A stretch of DNA of 64,000 bases from Sphingobacteriales bacterium (GCA_004293485.1 RDYW01000040.1:1-64000); one strand, 5' to 3'. Positions 27,267 to 37,232 are shown, counted from the first letter of the stretch. Notes: a model not told the origin generated them from the letters alone. Translations and numbers: made by a program.

Positions 27267-28361
27267 ATGAATATTTTAGATAAATATATTAAAATAATCG
27301 ACTGGTATATTATCAAAAAATACTTGGGCACTTTTATTTTTACCTTGGGTATTTTTACGGTTATTACCGTAGTTTTTGATATATCAGAAAAGCTAGACGA
27401 TTTTTTAAAAAACGATGTTACCACCTACAATATTGTTTTTCAATACTATGCAGGTTTTATCCCTTTTTACCTCAACTTTTTATCGCCCCTAATCAACTTT
27501 ATTGCTGTAATATTTTTTACAGCAAAAATGGCCGACCAAACCGAAATTGTACCCATCCTTTGCGGTGGAGCTACATTTAATAGGTTTTTAAGGCCTTATA
27601 TTATTGCATCAACCTTAATATTTTTGGTAAGTATGGTTTTTAATCTTTTTATCATACCTGAAACAAACAGATTGATGACAACATTTGAAAACACGTTTTT
27701 AAAAAATCACGAAAACTATAAAAACAATGTTCATTTACAGCTTGATAGCAATACATACATTTATTTAGAATCGTTTGATAATACCAATAACACTGGCAAT
27801 AAGTTTACGCTCGAAAAATTTGACGGCGATAAACTAAAAACCAAAATTGTGGCCGATAAGATTTTGTTTGATACCTTAAGCCATAAATGGACGATAGAGA
27901 ATTATACCAAACGCAGCGTTGAAGGCCTAAAAGAAAACATGAGCCGTGGCCCTAAAATAGACACACTTTTAGATATGCGCCCCATTGATTTTGATGCCCG
28001 CGATAATATATATTCGGCCATGAATTTTTGGGAATTAAACGAAAAAATTAAAAAAGAAAAAATACGTGGTTCGGGTATTATGGTAAACCTCGAACTCGAA
28101 AAATACAAACGCTGGACTTACCCTTTTTCGGCTTATGTACTTACGCTTATAGGTGTTGCGCTATCATCCCGTAAGGTAAGGGGCGGCGTAGGCTTGCCTC
28201 TGGGCTTAGGTATTTTATTAAGTTTTGTATATATTTTGTTTATCCAATTTGCAAACACATTTGCGCTTAAAGGAGGCTTAGCCCCTATTATAGCTGTAAT
28301 TATACCCAATTTAATTTTTGGGTTATTAGGTGTATATTTAGCCATAAAAGCACCCAAATAA
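27267..28361 (+). CDS. LptF/LptG family LPS export permease
   Basis: A 364-residue YjgP/YjgQ-family permease: about three transmembrane helices at the N-terminus (18-40, 62-82, 106-128), a periplasmic beta-jellyroll of about 150 residues (VHLQLDSNTYIYLESFD...), and three helices at the C-terminus (GVALSSRKVRGGVGLPLGLGILL). With LptB (encoded at 3569-4303) such permeases extract lipopolysaccharide. F and G cannot be told apart from this sequence. The ATG directly abuts the tgt stop, so the two are translationally linked. Confidence 0.92.
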   Translation: MNILDKYIKIIDWYIIKKYLGTFIFTLGIFTVITVVFDISEKLDDFLKNDVTTYNIVFQYYAGFIPFYLNFLSPLINFIAVIFFTAKMADQTEIVPILCGGATFNRFLRPYIIASTLIFLVSMVFNLFIIPETNRLMTTFENTFLKNHENYKNNVHLQLDSNTYIYLESFDNTNNTGNKFTLEKFDGDKLKTKIVADKILFDTLSHKWTIENYTKRSVEGLKENMSRGPKIDTLLDMRPIDFDARDNIYSAMNFWELNEKIKKEKIRGSGIMVNLELEKYKRWTYPFSAYVLTLIGVALSSRKVRGGVGLPLGLGILLSFVYILFIQFANTFALKGGLAPIIAVIIPNLIFGLLGVYLAIKAPK

Positions 28362-28366
28362 AAATT

Positions 28367-29245
28367 ATGGCTAGTTTACAAAAAAGCATTATTACGCTTC
28401 ATATTACAGTAATGGTGTGGGGGTTTACAGGTATTTTGGGTGCTTTAATAAGCGTTAACGAATACCAATTGGTATGGTATAGGGTAGGTATAGCTGCGGT
28501 TTCGTTGGCTATATTTTGTAAAATAAAAAATATTTCGCTTAAAGCGGATTTTATGCCCACACTTAAACTGCTGGGTACAGGCTTGCTGTTAGGCCTACAT
28601 TGGATACTTTTTTTTGGCGCTATAAAAGCATCAAACATATCAATAACCATGGTTTGCTTATCATCATTAACCTTGTTTACATCTATATTAGAACCTATTT
28701 TTAATCGGGTTAAAGTTTCGAAACTCGAAGTACTAATAGGTATGGTAATTATTTTTGGTATTTACCTTATATTCCAGTTCGAAAGCCAATATACCAAAGG
28801 TATTTTAATGGGATTAAGCAGCGCATTAATAGCCAGCTTATTTACCATTATTAATGGCAAACAAATAAAAAAACGTAGTGCCATAGTAATAAGTTTTTAC
28901 GAACTTTTAGGTGCCTTTGGCGGTGTTTCGTTGTATTTATTATGCTCAAAGGGTTTACAACAAAACTTCTACCTGCCCGCAAGCGATATTATTTATCTGC
29001 TTATATTAGGTACGCTATGTACATCGGTTGCATATGTGTATGGCGTACAAGTAATGCAACATTTATCGGCCTTTAGGGTGGTGCTTATTACCAATTTAGA
29101 ACCTGTATATGCTGTACTAATGGCCTTATTGTTTTTTGGTAAAACCGAGCAAATGAGTCACCAGTTTTATATAGGCGCACTAATAATTTTAACATCAATT
29201 TTTACTTATCCTGCTTTAAAAGCCAAACAAAAATTAAGTAATTAA
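28367..29245 (+). CDS. EamA family (DMT superfamily) transporter
   Basis: A 292-residue inner-membrane protein with about ten transmembrane helices in two EamA repeats: MVWGFTGILGALISV and WYRVGIAAVSLAIF in the first, LIASLFTIINGKQIKK and LGTLCTSVAYVYGVQVMQHLSAFRVVLITNLEPVYAVLMALLFF-type conserved stretches in the second. The substrate is unknown; family members export amino acids and other metabolites. It follows the LptF/G gene by five bases, which looks like shared transcription rather than shared function. Confidence 0.9.
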   Translation: MASLQKSIITLHITVMVWGFTGILGALISVNEYQLVWYRVGIAAVSLAIFCKIKNISLKADFMPTLKLLGTGLLLGLHWILFFGAIKASNISITMVCLSSLTLFTSILEPIFNRVKVSKLEVLIGMVIIFGIYLIFQFESQYTKGILMGLSSALIASLFTIINGKQIKKRSAIVISFYELLGAFGGVSLYLLCSKGLQQNFYLPASDIIYLLILGTLCTSVAYVYGVQVMQHLSAFRVVLITNLEPVYAVLMALLFFGKTEQMSHQFYIGALIILTSIFTYPALKAKQKLSN

Positions 29246-29261
29246 ACCAGATAAACCAAAC

Positions 29262-30440
29262 ATGCTTACAAAAAAAAACAAATATATAATAGGTGTTGTG
29301 CTAGCTGTGTGCGTATTAATTACCAACCAAATTATTATCCAATACTTTCTTTACAAAAAACGCGAAGACTCTAAAATTATTAACCTAGCAGGCAGGCAAC
29401 GTATGCTTAGCCAAAAATTAAACTTGCAATACTTAGATCGATTATACCAAGATACTTTAGATACAAATATTAATAAAACTTTTGCCCGTTGGCAACTAGT
29501 GCATTTAGCCTTACTAAATGGCGATAAAAAAATTAATATTCGTCCTGTAAAAAACATAGTTGTAAAACAAGCTTTAATTCATCTTACCCAAAAAATAAAA
29601 CTGGCAGGCAGTATTATTAGGCAAAAACCAAACCCAACCCTACTTAAATTACTTAAACAAAACCAAGCACAATTTTTAATAACCATGGATGGGATTGTAA
29701 ACCATTTAGAGTTAGAGGCAAATAAAAAACTTGATTTTTTGATTGTATTAGAAATAATACTTTGTTTGCTATCGGTAAGTTTAATTGTGCTTGAGGTTTT
29801 TGTAATTTATAAACCTATTTTGCGTAAAGAAAAACAAGCTTTAATACATGCCGAAGCAACCGAAAGTAAACTAAGAGCTATTTTAGATAGCACTACCGAT
29901 TGCAATATTTTTATAAGCCCAAGCTTTAAAATAATTAATTTTAATAAAGCGGCACAAAAAGCATTAAAACAAATTTTCGGTAAAGAAATAACCATAGACG
30001 AAGATTTTAGGCCATATATTGCACCCGGACGTGAAGAAAATTTTTTAAATAAATTTAACGATTGCTTAAAAGGTGAAATTGTAAGCAGCGAGTATAATTT
30101 TGATAGCTTTGGTTTTGATATTTGGTTTTGTAATACTTTTTACCCCGTTTACAATAACAGCAATCATATTATTGGCGTTACATTTAATACTGCCGATATA
30201 ACCCAACGAAAAAAAGCCGAATTTAAAATTGAAGCCCAGGTACAAAAGCTTAAAGAAATAGCCTGGGAACAATCGCACACCATAAGAAGGCCCTTAGCCA
30301 ATATACTTGGTTTAACAAAACTATTGATTGATAAACCCATACCACAAACGGCCTACGAAAACGAAATAACGGTTAAATTACTGCATGAATTAGAACATTT
30401 AGATAATATAATTACCGATATTGTAAAAAAAATTGATTAA
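29262..30440 (+). CDS. Membrane sensor with PilJ-type and PAS domains and an isolated H-box, no ATPase domain
   Basis: A 392-residue protein: helix 8-30, periplasmic PilJ/NarX-like sensor with NLAGRQRMLSQKL (41-53), second helix about 158-183, a PAS domain about 205-315, and a C-terminal helical hairpin of about 60 residues with EQSHTIRRPLANILGL. His339 is in the position of a phosphoacceptor histidine. The protein then ends after the second helix (LLHELEHLDNIITDIVKKID): there are no N, G1 or G2 boxes of an ATPase. It therefore cannot autophosphorylate alone and must work with another kinase or as a phosphoacceptor. The next gene, 39 bases downstream, is a large hybrid kinase. Confidence 0.85.
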   Translation: MLTKKNKYIIGVVLAVCVLITNQIIIQYFLYKKREDSKIINLAGRQRMLSQKLNLQYLDRLYQDTLDTNINKTFARWQLVHLALLNGDKKINIRPVKNIVVKQALIHLTQKIKLAGSIIRQKPNPTLLKLLKQNQAQFLITMDGIVNHLELEANKKLDFLIVLEIILCLLSVSLIVLEVFVIYKPILRKEKQALIHAEATESKLRAILDSTTDCNIFISPSFKIINFNKAAQKALKQIFGKEITIDEDFRPYIAPGREENFLNKFNDCLKGEIVSSEYNFDSFGFDIWFCNTFYPVYNNSNHIIGVTFNTADITQRKKAEFKIEAQVQKLKEIAWEQSHTIRRPLANILGLTKLLIDKPIPQTAYENEITVKLLHELEHLDNIITDIVKKID

Positions 30441-30479
30441 ACCATAGCACTAAAACCAACACCCACTAAAACTTAACCA

Positions 30480-33400
30480 ATGCCCACACCCGATAACGAA
30501 GCTCAAAGGCTAAAAGCACTTAAAAATTATCATATTTTAGATTCCCAAGCCGAAAAAAACTTCGACCGTTTAACCCAATTGGCTTCAATTATATGCGAAG
30601 TGCCTATATCTTTAATTTCATTAATTGATGAAAACAGGCAATGGTTTAAATCAAAAGTTGGCCTCGATGTAAGCGAAACACCACGCGATTGGGCCTTTTG
30701 CCAACATGCTATTATGCATAATAGGCTTATGGAGATTGAAGATGCTACCAAAGATAAACGATTTAAAGCAAACCCTTTGGTTACCCAAAAACCCTCGATA
30801 AAATTTTATGCTGGGCAACCATTATTAGACCCCGATGGATATGCCTTAGGCACATTATGTGTGATAGACGAAAAAACAAAAACACTAAACTCAACCCAAA
30901 AAAAAGCACTCCAATTATTGGCCGAAGAGGCAGTGTTTTTAATTGTTGAACGAAGAAAAAAAGAAGAGGTAACCTACTACGAGCAATTGTTTGAAATATC
31001 TAACGATATGGTTTGTATTGCTGGCAAAGATGGCATATTTAAAAAAGTTAACCCCATGTTTACAACGGTATTGGGGTGGGATGAAACTACGTTATTAAAA
31101 ACACCTTATTTTGATTTAATACACCCTAGCGATTTAGAGGCGGCTCATAAAGAACTTTTAAAACTTACGAGCGGTATAAATACTTCGAACTTTGTGCTTA
31201 GATTTAAAACAAAAACAAATACTTACAAGCATTTACAATGGGCTTGTACTGCCGAGCCATTAACAGGAAACATATTTGCCATTGCCCGAGATATTACCCA
31301 AGAAAAAATTAAAGAAGAAAAACTTAAATTAAGCGAAAGTAATTTTAAATCGTTTTTTAACAACTCGCAAGGCTTAATGTTTACACACGACGAAAATGGC
31401 AAATTTTTATCGGTAAACAACGCCGGTGCTAAACTTATTGGCTACAGCGATAAAGAAATGCTAAACTTAAGTTTATTTGATTTAATACTGCCACAACACC
31501 ATACCCTACTTAAAAAATACCTATATAAAATTAAACAATTTGGCAAAGCAAAAGGCATATTAACTACCCAACACAAAAATGGTACACCCCAAACTTGGAT
31601 GTTTAACAACATTATAGGCAACGATATTAGGGGCAACCAATATGTAATTGGCAATGCAATAGATATTACCGAAAGCCACCAGCTAGAAATAGATTTAAAA
31701 AAAACCAAAGAACAGCTAGAGCAAACAAGTCAAATAGCCAATGTGGGCGGATGGGAATTAGATACAGTTAAAAACCAATTATACTGGAGTACCATTACAA
31801 AAAAAATACATGAAGTACCAGATAACTACGAACCGCAATTAGCTACCGCCATACAATTTTATAAACCTGGCATTCACCAACAAAATATACAAACAGCCAT
31901 ATATAATGCGATAAATTTTGGTATTGCATGGGATTTAGAGTTGCAGCTTATTACCTACACCAATAAAGAAATATGGGTAAGAGCAATCGGAAACACGGTA
32001 ATAAAAAATGGTACATGCGTAAAAGTATTGGGCACTTTTCAGGATATTGATAAAAGTAAAAAAACCGAACTAGCTTTAGAAGCAAGCGAAAATAAATATA
32101 AAGCATTTTTTAACCATTCGCCCGTGGGGATATCTATTGATAAACTAAATGAAGGACAGTTTGTAGAAGGCAATAGTGCCTTTTTAAACTTAATAGGCTA
32201 TACCGAGAGCGAATATAAATCATTAAACTACAAAGCCATTACCGATAAAAAGTATTTTGAAATAGAAGAAAAAATTATAAAAACGTTAAAAAAAACTGGT
32301 AAATACGGCCCTTACGAAAAAGAGTTTATACATAAAAATGGAAGCATTATACCTGTTGTACTTAACGGAGTTAAATTTATAGGCGAAAACGATGAAGTGT
32401 TTGTTTACTCTACTATTGAGAATATTACGGACAGAAAAAACGCACAAAAAATTCTTGAAAACGAAAAAAATAGGTTAAAAGCGTTTGTGCAAAATTCGCC
32501 AGCTGCCGTAGCCATGCTAGATTTGGATATGGTATATATAGCCACAAGCGAAGAGTGGAAAACTACCTATAAAATCCCCGAAACAAAAAATATCATAGGG
32601 CTATCACATTACACTGTTTTTCCGAATGTATCTGAACAATGGAAAAAACACCATCAAAAAGCCCTTAAAGGCGAGGTTATAAAAAAACACGAACATGCAT
32701 GGAGGCCCGATGGCTGGGATACCGATATGTATATTAAATGGGAAACAAGGCCATGGTACGATATAAATGGCCAAATAGGTGGCATTATGTTATTTACTTT
32801 AGATATAACCGAAATATGCAAGCAACGCGAAGAACTTAAACAAGCCAAAATAAATGCCGAACAAGCAAGTATTGCTAAATCGGAGTTTTTGGCAAATATG
32901 AGCCACGAAATAAGAACTCCGTTAAATGGAATTATTGGCTTTACCGAGTTGGTTTTAAAAACCAAACTTAACGAAAGCCAATTTCAATATTTATCTATAA
33001 TTAATCAATCGGCCAATTCGCTTTTAAATATTGTAAACGATATTTTAGATTTTTCTAAAATTGAAGCAGGTAAAATGGAATTAGATATTACCACATACAA
33101 TTTACACTTGTTAGCCAACGAAGCAATTGATATCGTAAAACACCAAGCACAAAGCAAAAGCCTCGAAATATTATTAAACCTTCCGTTTAAAACAAGTATA
33201 AACGTATGGGCAGATAGTATTCGTCTTAAACAAATTATTATCAACTTATTAAGTAATGCAGTAAAGTTTACCCAAAAAGGCGAGGTAGAATTTAAAATCA
33301 GTATATTAAACAAAACCGAAACACATCACACTTTTAGGTTCGAGGTTAAAGACACAGGCATAGGCATAAGCGCTCAAAATCAAAACAAAATATTCGAACC

Positions 33401-34769
33401 TTTTTTACAAGAAGATACTTCAACCACTAAAAACTATGGCGGTACCGGTTTAGGGCTAAGCATATCAAATAAACTATTAGCCTTTATGGATAGTAAATTA
33501 CAATTAACCAGTAAACCAAAAAAAGGCAGCAATTTTTATTTTGATATCACACTACCAACCGAAGAAGGGGATACAGATTTATCAGAACCTTTACAAAATA
33601 TTAAAAAAGTACTTATTGTTGATGACAATGCCAGCAACAGGTTAATTGTTAAAAGCATGCTTGCTTTACGCAAAATAACTGCAAGCGAAGCTATAAATGG
33701 CTTAGAAGCATTACAAATTTTGGCTAAAGAAAATACAAAGTTTGATGTAATTTTAATAGATTACCAAATGCCCTACATGGATGGGATAGAAACTATAAAA
33801 AAAATAAGGGAAAATTTTTACGCTAGCTCAACCGAACAACCTATTGTATTGCTGCACAGTTCATCTGATAACGAAAAAATTATTGCCGATTGTAAAGATT
33901 TAAAAGTAAACCACAGGCTTATAAAACCCTTAAAAGTTAACGATTTGTTTAACGCCCTAGCATCGGCTAAAGCTATAAAAACCGAAAATAAAACTCAAGT
34001 AACAGCAGTAAGCCATTTTAATAAAATGCTGGTGCTTATCGTTGAAGATAACCAAATTAACGCTTTATTATCAAAAACTATTGTTCATAAAATAGCACCT
34101 TTTGCTACCATTATTGAGGTAGTAAACGGGCTTGAAGCCGTTACGTATTGTAAACATAACGTACCCGATATAATATTAATGGATATACAAATGCCTGTAA
34201 TGAATGGTTACGAAGCCACCAAAATAATAAAAGCTTTGCCCGCAACCGCCCAAACACCTATTATTGCCCTTACAGCCGGAAACGTAAAAGGCGAAAAAGA
34301 AAAATGCTTACAAGCTGGCATGGCCGATTTTGTATCAAAACCCATTGTTGAAAGTGATATTTTACAGTTATTTAATAAATGGTTTGCGGTAAATACAGCT
34401 ACTAACAGTAACCAACATTTACAGCATAACCAGCCCACGCAGCAAGTACATTTTGATATTGCTGTACTTAAAAATTTTACAGGCAACAATGATGAAACTA
34501 TAAAACAAGTTTTACAATTAGCCATAAATCAACTTACCCAATCATTACAATTGTTGCAAACACACTACCAAAATAATGATGTATTGGCATTAAATAAACT
34601 GGGGCATAAACTTTATGGTACTGCAGTTTCAACAGGCTTACAAATACTTGCAACTTTAGCTAGGCAACTAGAAACTACAAAAATTATTGATAAACATTGC
34701 AAGCAATTGGTAAAAAACATACAGCAAGAAATAAATATTATTTTAAAACACATAAGCCGTTATGCTTAA
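30480..34769 (+). CDS. Hybrid sensor histidine kinase (GAF, multiple PAS, HisKA, ATPase, two receivers, Hpt)
   Basis: A 1429-residue cytoplasmic protein with no transmembrane helix. Order: GAF (about 1-165), five PAS-like modules (about 166-785; clear examples at KSFFNNSQGLMFTHDENG and KAFFNHSPVGISIDK), HisKA with H809 in ANMSHEIRTPLNGI, HATPase (NLLSNAVKFT, DTGIGIS, GGTGLGLSIS), receiver 1 with D1094 (ILIDYQMPYMDG), receiver 2 with D1235 (ILMDIQMPVMNG), and an Hpt domain with H1376 (LGHKLYGTA). A full His-Asp-His relay is thus in one chain, but no DNA-binding output is present. It follows the ATPase-less sensor gene, suggesting that the membrane protein supplies a signal to this kinase. Confidence 0.93.
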   Translation: MPTPDNEAQRLKALKNYHILDSQAEKNFDRLTQLASIICEVPISLISLIDENRQWFKSKVGLDVSETPRDWAFCQHAIMHNRLMEIEDATKDKRFKANPLVTQKPSIKFYAGQPLLDPDGYALGTLCVIDEKTKTLNSTQKKALQLLAEEAVFLIVERRKKEEVTYYEQLFEISNDMVCIAGKDGIFKKVNPMFTTVLGWDETTLLKTPYFDLIHPSDLEAAHKELLKLTSGINTSNFVLRFKTKTNTYKHLQWACTAEPLTGNIFAIARDITQEKIKEEKLKLSESNFKSFFNNSQGLMFTHDENGKFLSVNNAGAKLIGYSDKEMLNLSLFDLILPQHHTLLKKYLYKIKQFGKAKGILTTQHKNGTPQTWMFNNIIGNDIRGNQYVIGNAIDITESHQLEIDLKKTKEQLEQTSQIANVGGWELDTVKNQLYWSTITKKIHEVPDNYEPQLATAIQFYKPGIHQQNIQTAIYNAINFGIAWDLELQLITYTNKEIWVRAIGNTVIKNGTCVKVLGTFQDIDKSKKTELALEASENKYKAFFNHSPVGISIDKLNEGQFVEGNSAFLNLIGYTESEYKSLNYKAITDKKYFEIEEKIIKTLKKTGKYGPYEKEFIHKNGSIIPVVLNGVKFIGENDEVFVYSTIENITDRKNAQKILENEKNRLKAFVQNSPAAVAMLDLDMVYIATSEEWKTTYKIPETKNIIGLSHYTVFPNVSEQWKKHHQKALKGEVIKKHEHAWRPDGWDTDMYIKWETRPWYDINGQIGGIMLFTLDITEICKQREELKQAKINAEQASIAKSEFLANMSHEIRTPLNGIIGFTELVLKTKLNESQFQYLSIINQSANSLLNIVNDILDFSKIEAGKMELDITTYNLHLLANEAIDIVKHQAQSKSLEILLNLPFKTSINVWADSIRLKQIIINLLSNAVKFTQKGEVEFKISILNKTETHHTFRFEVKDTGIGISAQNQNKIFEPFLQEDTSTTKNYGGTGLGLSISNKLLAFMDSKLQLTSKPKKGSNFYFDITLPTEEGDTDLSEPLQNIKKVLIVDDNASNRLIVKSMLALRKITASEAINGLEALQILAKENTKFDVILIDYQMPYMDGIETIKKIRENFYASSTEQPIVLLHSSSDNEKIIADCKDLKVNHRLIKPLKVNDLFNALASAKAIKTENKTQVTAVSHFNKMLVLIVEDNQINALLSKTIVHKIAPFATIIEVVNGLEAVTYCKHNVPDIILMDIQMPVMNGYEATKIIKALPATAQTPIIALTAGNVKGEKEKCLQAGMADFVSKPIVESDILQLFNKWFAVNTATNSNQHLQHNQPTQQVHFDIAVLKNFTGNNDETIKQVLQLAINQLTQSLQLLQTHYQNNDVLALNKLGHKLYGTAVSTGLQILATLARQLETTKIIDKHCKQLVKNIQQEINIILKHISRYA

Positions 34770-34821
34770 AATAAATATTGGTTATAGCTGTTGTTATGTT
34801 TTTGTGGTGTTTTTTTTAACC

Positions 34822-35610
34822 TTAAAAATCCTTATTCAGCAACCGCTCTAAATCGGCAAAGCTAATATTCATTTTTACACGCCCTTGCTGGGCGTATGAT
34901 ATTTCGCCCGTTTCTTCCGATACTATAAGGGCCGTAGCTTCGCTACTTTCGGTTACACCTATGCCTGCCCTGTGGCGCAAGCCAAATTGTGGGGGTAGTT
35001 TATCGTTTTCGGTAAGCGGTAAAATACAGCTGGCACATTTAATCATGTTTTCTGATATAATTACTGCACCATCATGCAGGGGGCTATATTTTTGAAAAAT
35101 ACTTTCGAGCAATCGTTTCGATATTTTGGCATTCATCATCTCGCCACTATTGGCAAATATATCTTGATCAAAATATTTTACAAATACAATCAAAGCACCT
35201 GTACGGTTTTTTTTCATGGTTTTACAGGCATCAATAATGGGCTTTATTTTAGCCATGTTATCCATAACCATATCCTCTTTTTTAAATAAATAAGTAAGCC
35301 AAGTACGGTTACTAATTGATATATTTTTACCTATGGTAAGCAAAAACCTACGTATCTCTTGCTGAAAAACAATAATAATAGCTATAAAACCCACACGTAC
35401 AAAGCTACCCAACAAGGTAGAAAGTAGGCGCATTTTTAAAGCATCAACCGCATAGTAAGAAGCATAAATTAGCATAAAACCAATAAAAATATTTACCGCC
35501 AGTGTGCCTCTAATAAGGCTGTATATGTAATAAATAATAAGTGCTACCAGCAATATATCTAATACATCTAGCAGGCTAGGTTTTAAAAAATTAAGGTCGG
35601 TTGCTTCCAT
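34822..35610 (-). CDS. cdaA: Diadenylate cyclase CdaA
   Basis: A 262-residue CdaA-type enzyme making cyclic di-AMP from two ATP. Three N-terminal membrane helices span about 14-90 and the DAC domain follows, with the two catalytic motifs DGA (180-182, SPLHDGAVIIS) and RHR (212-214, GLRHRAGIGV), then SEATALIVSEETGEIS. It lies 19 bases downstream of folP, a linkage I recall in Bacteroidota. A probable degrading enzyme is at 9755-11836. Confidence 0.95.
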   Translation of the reverse strand: MEATDLNFLKPSLLDVLDILLVALIIYYIYSLIRGTLAVNIFIGFMLIYASYYAVDALKMRLLSTLLGSFVRVGFIAIIIVFQQEIRRFLLTIGKNISISNRTWLTYLFKKEDMVMDNMAKIKPIIDACKTMKKNRTGALIVFVKYFDQDIFANSGEMMNAKISKRLLESIFQKYSPLHDGAVIISENMIKCASCILPLTENDKLPPQFGLRHRAGIGVTESSEATALIVSEETGEISYAQQGRVKMNISFADLERLLNKDF

Positions 35611-35629
35611 AAAATACTTGATATTTTTT

Positions 35630-36484
35630 TTACCCTTTTACAAGGTTTAGTAAGGTTATACATTGTTTGGCTTCGGCTACATCATGCACTCTTAAAATAT
35701 TTGCCCCGTTTTGTAATGCTATAGTATTTAAAACGCTTGTGCCATTTAAGGCCTCGTGTGCTGTAATTTGTAACGATTTCCACACCATCGATTTTCGAGA
35801 TAAACCTACCAATACGGGCACACCCAATAGCTTAAAATTGCTTAAATGATGCAGCAATAAAAAATTTTGTTCGGTATTTTTGGCAAAGCCAAAGCCAGGG
35901 TCAATCACAATATCTTTTACGCCTAATGATTTTAATTTTTCGATTTTCTCCGAAAAATAATAAGTAACATCGGCCAATAAATCATCGTAGTTAGTTAGCA
36001 AGTGCATGGTTTTGGGTGTACCCCGATGGTGCATTAGTATATACGGCACCTGCAATTGGGCTATGGTGGCAAACATTTCGGCATCTAACTCGCCACCCGA
36101 AATATCGTTAATTATATCGGCCCCAGCCTCAACGGCCAAGCGGGCAACGCTAGCTCTAAAGGTATCTACCGAAATTATAGCATCCGAAAAATTACTTTTA
36201 ATTAGCTTAATTACAGGTAGTAAACGTTTTGTTTCCTCCTCGGGCGAAATTTCATCAGCCCCTGGACGGGTACTAAAAGCACCTAAATCAAGTATATCGG
36301 CTCCTTCGGCCAGCATTTTTTGTACCTGTGCCAGTATTTCTTTTTCGCCTATAAAACGGCTATTGCTATAAAACGAATCGGGCGTAAGGTTTATAATGCC
36401 CATTACTTTTGCTTGGCTTACATCCAGCAGTTGGCCACCTACGTTTAGCAATGCGTTTGTTGTAAAAAATGTATCTTTAACCAT
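35630..36484 (-). CDS. folP: Dihydropteroate synthase
   Basis: The start is set at the ATG at 36484; the open frame extends 33 residues further but that part is Cys- and Ile-rich without homology, and it approaches the divergent gene. The 284-residue protein has VMGIINLTPDSFYS, DILDLGAFSTRPGADEIS, ISVDTFRASVARLAVEAGADIINDISGG, IVDPGFGF-type DIVIDPGFGFAK, and PVLVGLSRKS, all signatures of DHPS in folate synthesis. It is divergent from the DUF1599 gene and followed closely by cdaA. Confidence 0.94.
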   Translation of the reverse strand: MVKDTFFTTNALLNVGGQLLDVSQAKVMGIINLTPDSFYSNSRFIGEKEILAQVQKMLAEGADILDLGAFSTRPGADEISPEEETKRLLPVIKLIKSNFSDAIISVDTFRASVARLAVEAGADIINDISGGELDAEMFATIAQLQVPYILMHHRGTPKTMHLLTNYDDLLADVTYYFSEKIEKLKSLGVKDIVIDPGFGFAKNTEQNFLLLHHLSNFKLLGVPVLVGLSRKSMVWKSLQITAHEALNGTSVLNTIALQNGANILRVHDVAEAKQCITLLNLVKG

Positions 36485-36541
36485 TATTTTGTGTAGCAAA
36501 GTAGTAATTATTTTTAATGGATTTATAAAAATTAACACATT

Positions 36542-37087
36542 TTGGCAACAAACACCTCGGCACAATACGATGCAGTAATACAAAGCTGCAAAAACCTATT
36601 TCTGAAAAAAACCAACGATTATGGTACCGCTTGGCGTATATTAAGGCTTCCATCCATCACCGACCAAATATTTATTAAAGCGCAGCGCATCCGAACCCTC
36701 GAAGATAAAAAAACAAGTAAAGTAGGCGATAGCATTGCTGGCGAGTATATTGGCATTGTAAATTATTGCATTATTGCGATGATGCAACTAGAGTTGGATG
36801 CCCATACACCTTTAGAACTTGCAGTTGATGAAGTTGAAACAGGGTTCGACCAAAAAGTTAGCCAAACCAAAGAATTAATGTTTGCTAAAAACCACGATTA
36901 TGGCGAAGCCTGGCGAGATATGCGTATAAGCTCGCTTACCGATTTAATTTTAATGAAAATATTGCGTGTAAAACAAATTGAAGATAACCTAGGCGAAACC
37001 ATAGCCTCCGAAGGCGTAAACGCCAATTACCAAGATATGATGAATTACGCCATTTTTGCTTTGATAAAGCTAGAGAGAGATTTTTGA
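36542..37087 (+). CDS. DUF1599 domain protein, internally duplicated
   Basis: A 181-residue protein made of two copies of one module: NDYGTAW (25-31) with GEYIGIVNYCIIAMMQLE (67-84), and HDYGEAW (118-124) with a matching MMNYAIFALIKLE near the end. This is the DUF1599 arrangement; I recall the family being discussed in connection with nucleotide modification, but its activity is not known to me. The start appears to be a TTG at 36542, because no ATG occurs before the first module. It is divergent from folP and upstream of a nuclease-like gene that seems to separate it from its usual DoxX-type neighbour. Confidence 0.82.
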   Translation: MATNTSAQYDAVIQSCKNLFLKKTNDYGTAWRILRLPSITDQIFIKAQRIRTLEDKKTSKVGDSIAGEYIGIVNYCIIAMMQLELDAHTPLELAVDEVETGFDQKVSQTKELMFAKNHDYGEAWRDMRISSLTDLILMKILRVKQIEDNLGETIASEGVNANYQDMMNYAIFALIKLERDF

Positions 37088-37178
37088 TTTTTGATTGGGG
37101 ATTTTTGATTTGCCATCGCATCCTAAAATCATTAAATCCTAAAAATCCTAATTCAGACGGTAAGGGATTTTTGATTGA
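37080..37178 (+). repeat. AT-rich intergenic repeat block (GATTTTTGATT and ATCCTAAAATC types)
   Basis: Between DUF1599 and the DUF1016 gene, GATTTTTGATT-type units recur at 37080-37110 and 37165-37178, and a block of short direct repeats (TCCTAAAATC, AATCCTAAAAATCC, then TAATTCAGAC) lies at 37118-37158. A shorter copy of the same block, AGCATCCTAAAATCAT, occurs at 52779-52794. This resembles interspersed Bacteroidota intergenic repeats I have seen before. Confidence 0.55.
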
Positions 37179-37232
37179 CTTGCATCTTTTAATTTTCAAA
37201 ATAATAAATCATTTCATAATCTTTTTAATAAA

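Noticed and set aside
34770-34821. Possible terminator between the hybrid kinase and cdaA
   Set aside because: There is a T-rich run but no convincing GC-containing stem.
35630-36583. Longer form of dihydropteroate synthase starting at 36583
   Set aside because: The extra 33 residues have no family similarity and would overlap the start of the divergent DUF1599 gene at 36542.
37118-37158. Short repeats considered as a CRISPR array
   Set aside because: Units are only about 10 to 14 bases, AT-rich, unevenly spaced and without spacers; no cas gene is near.
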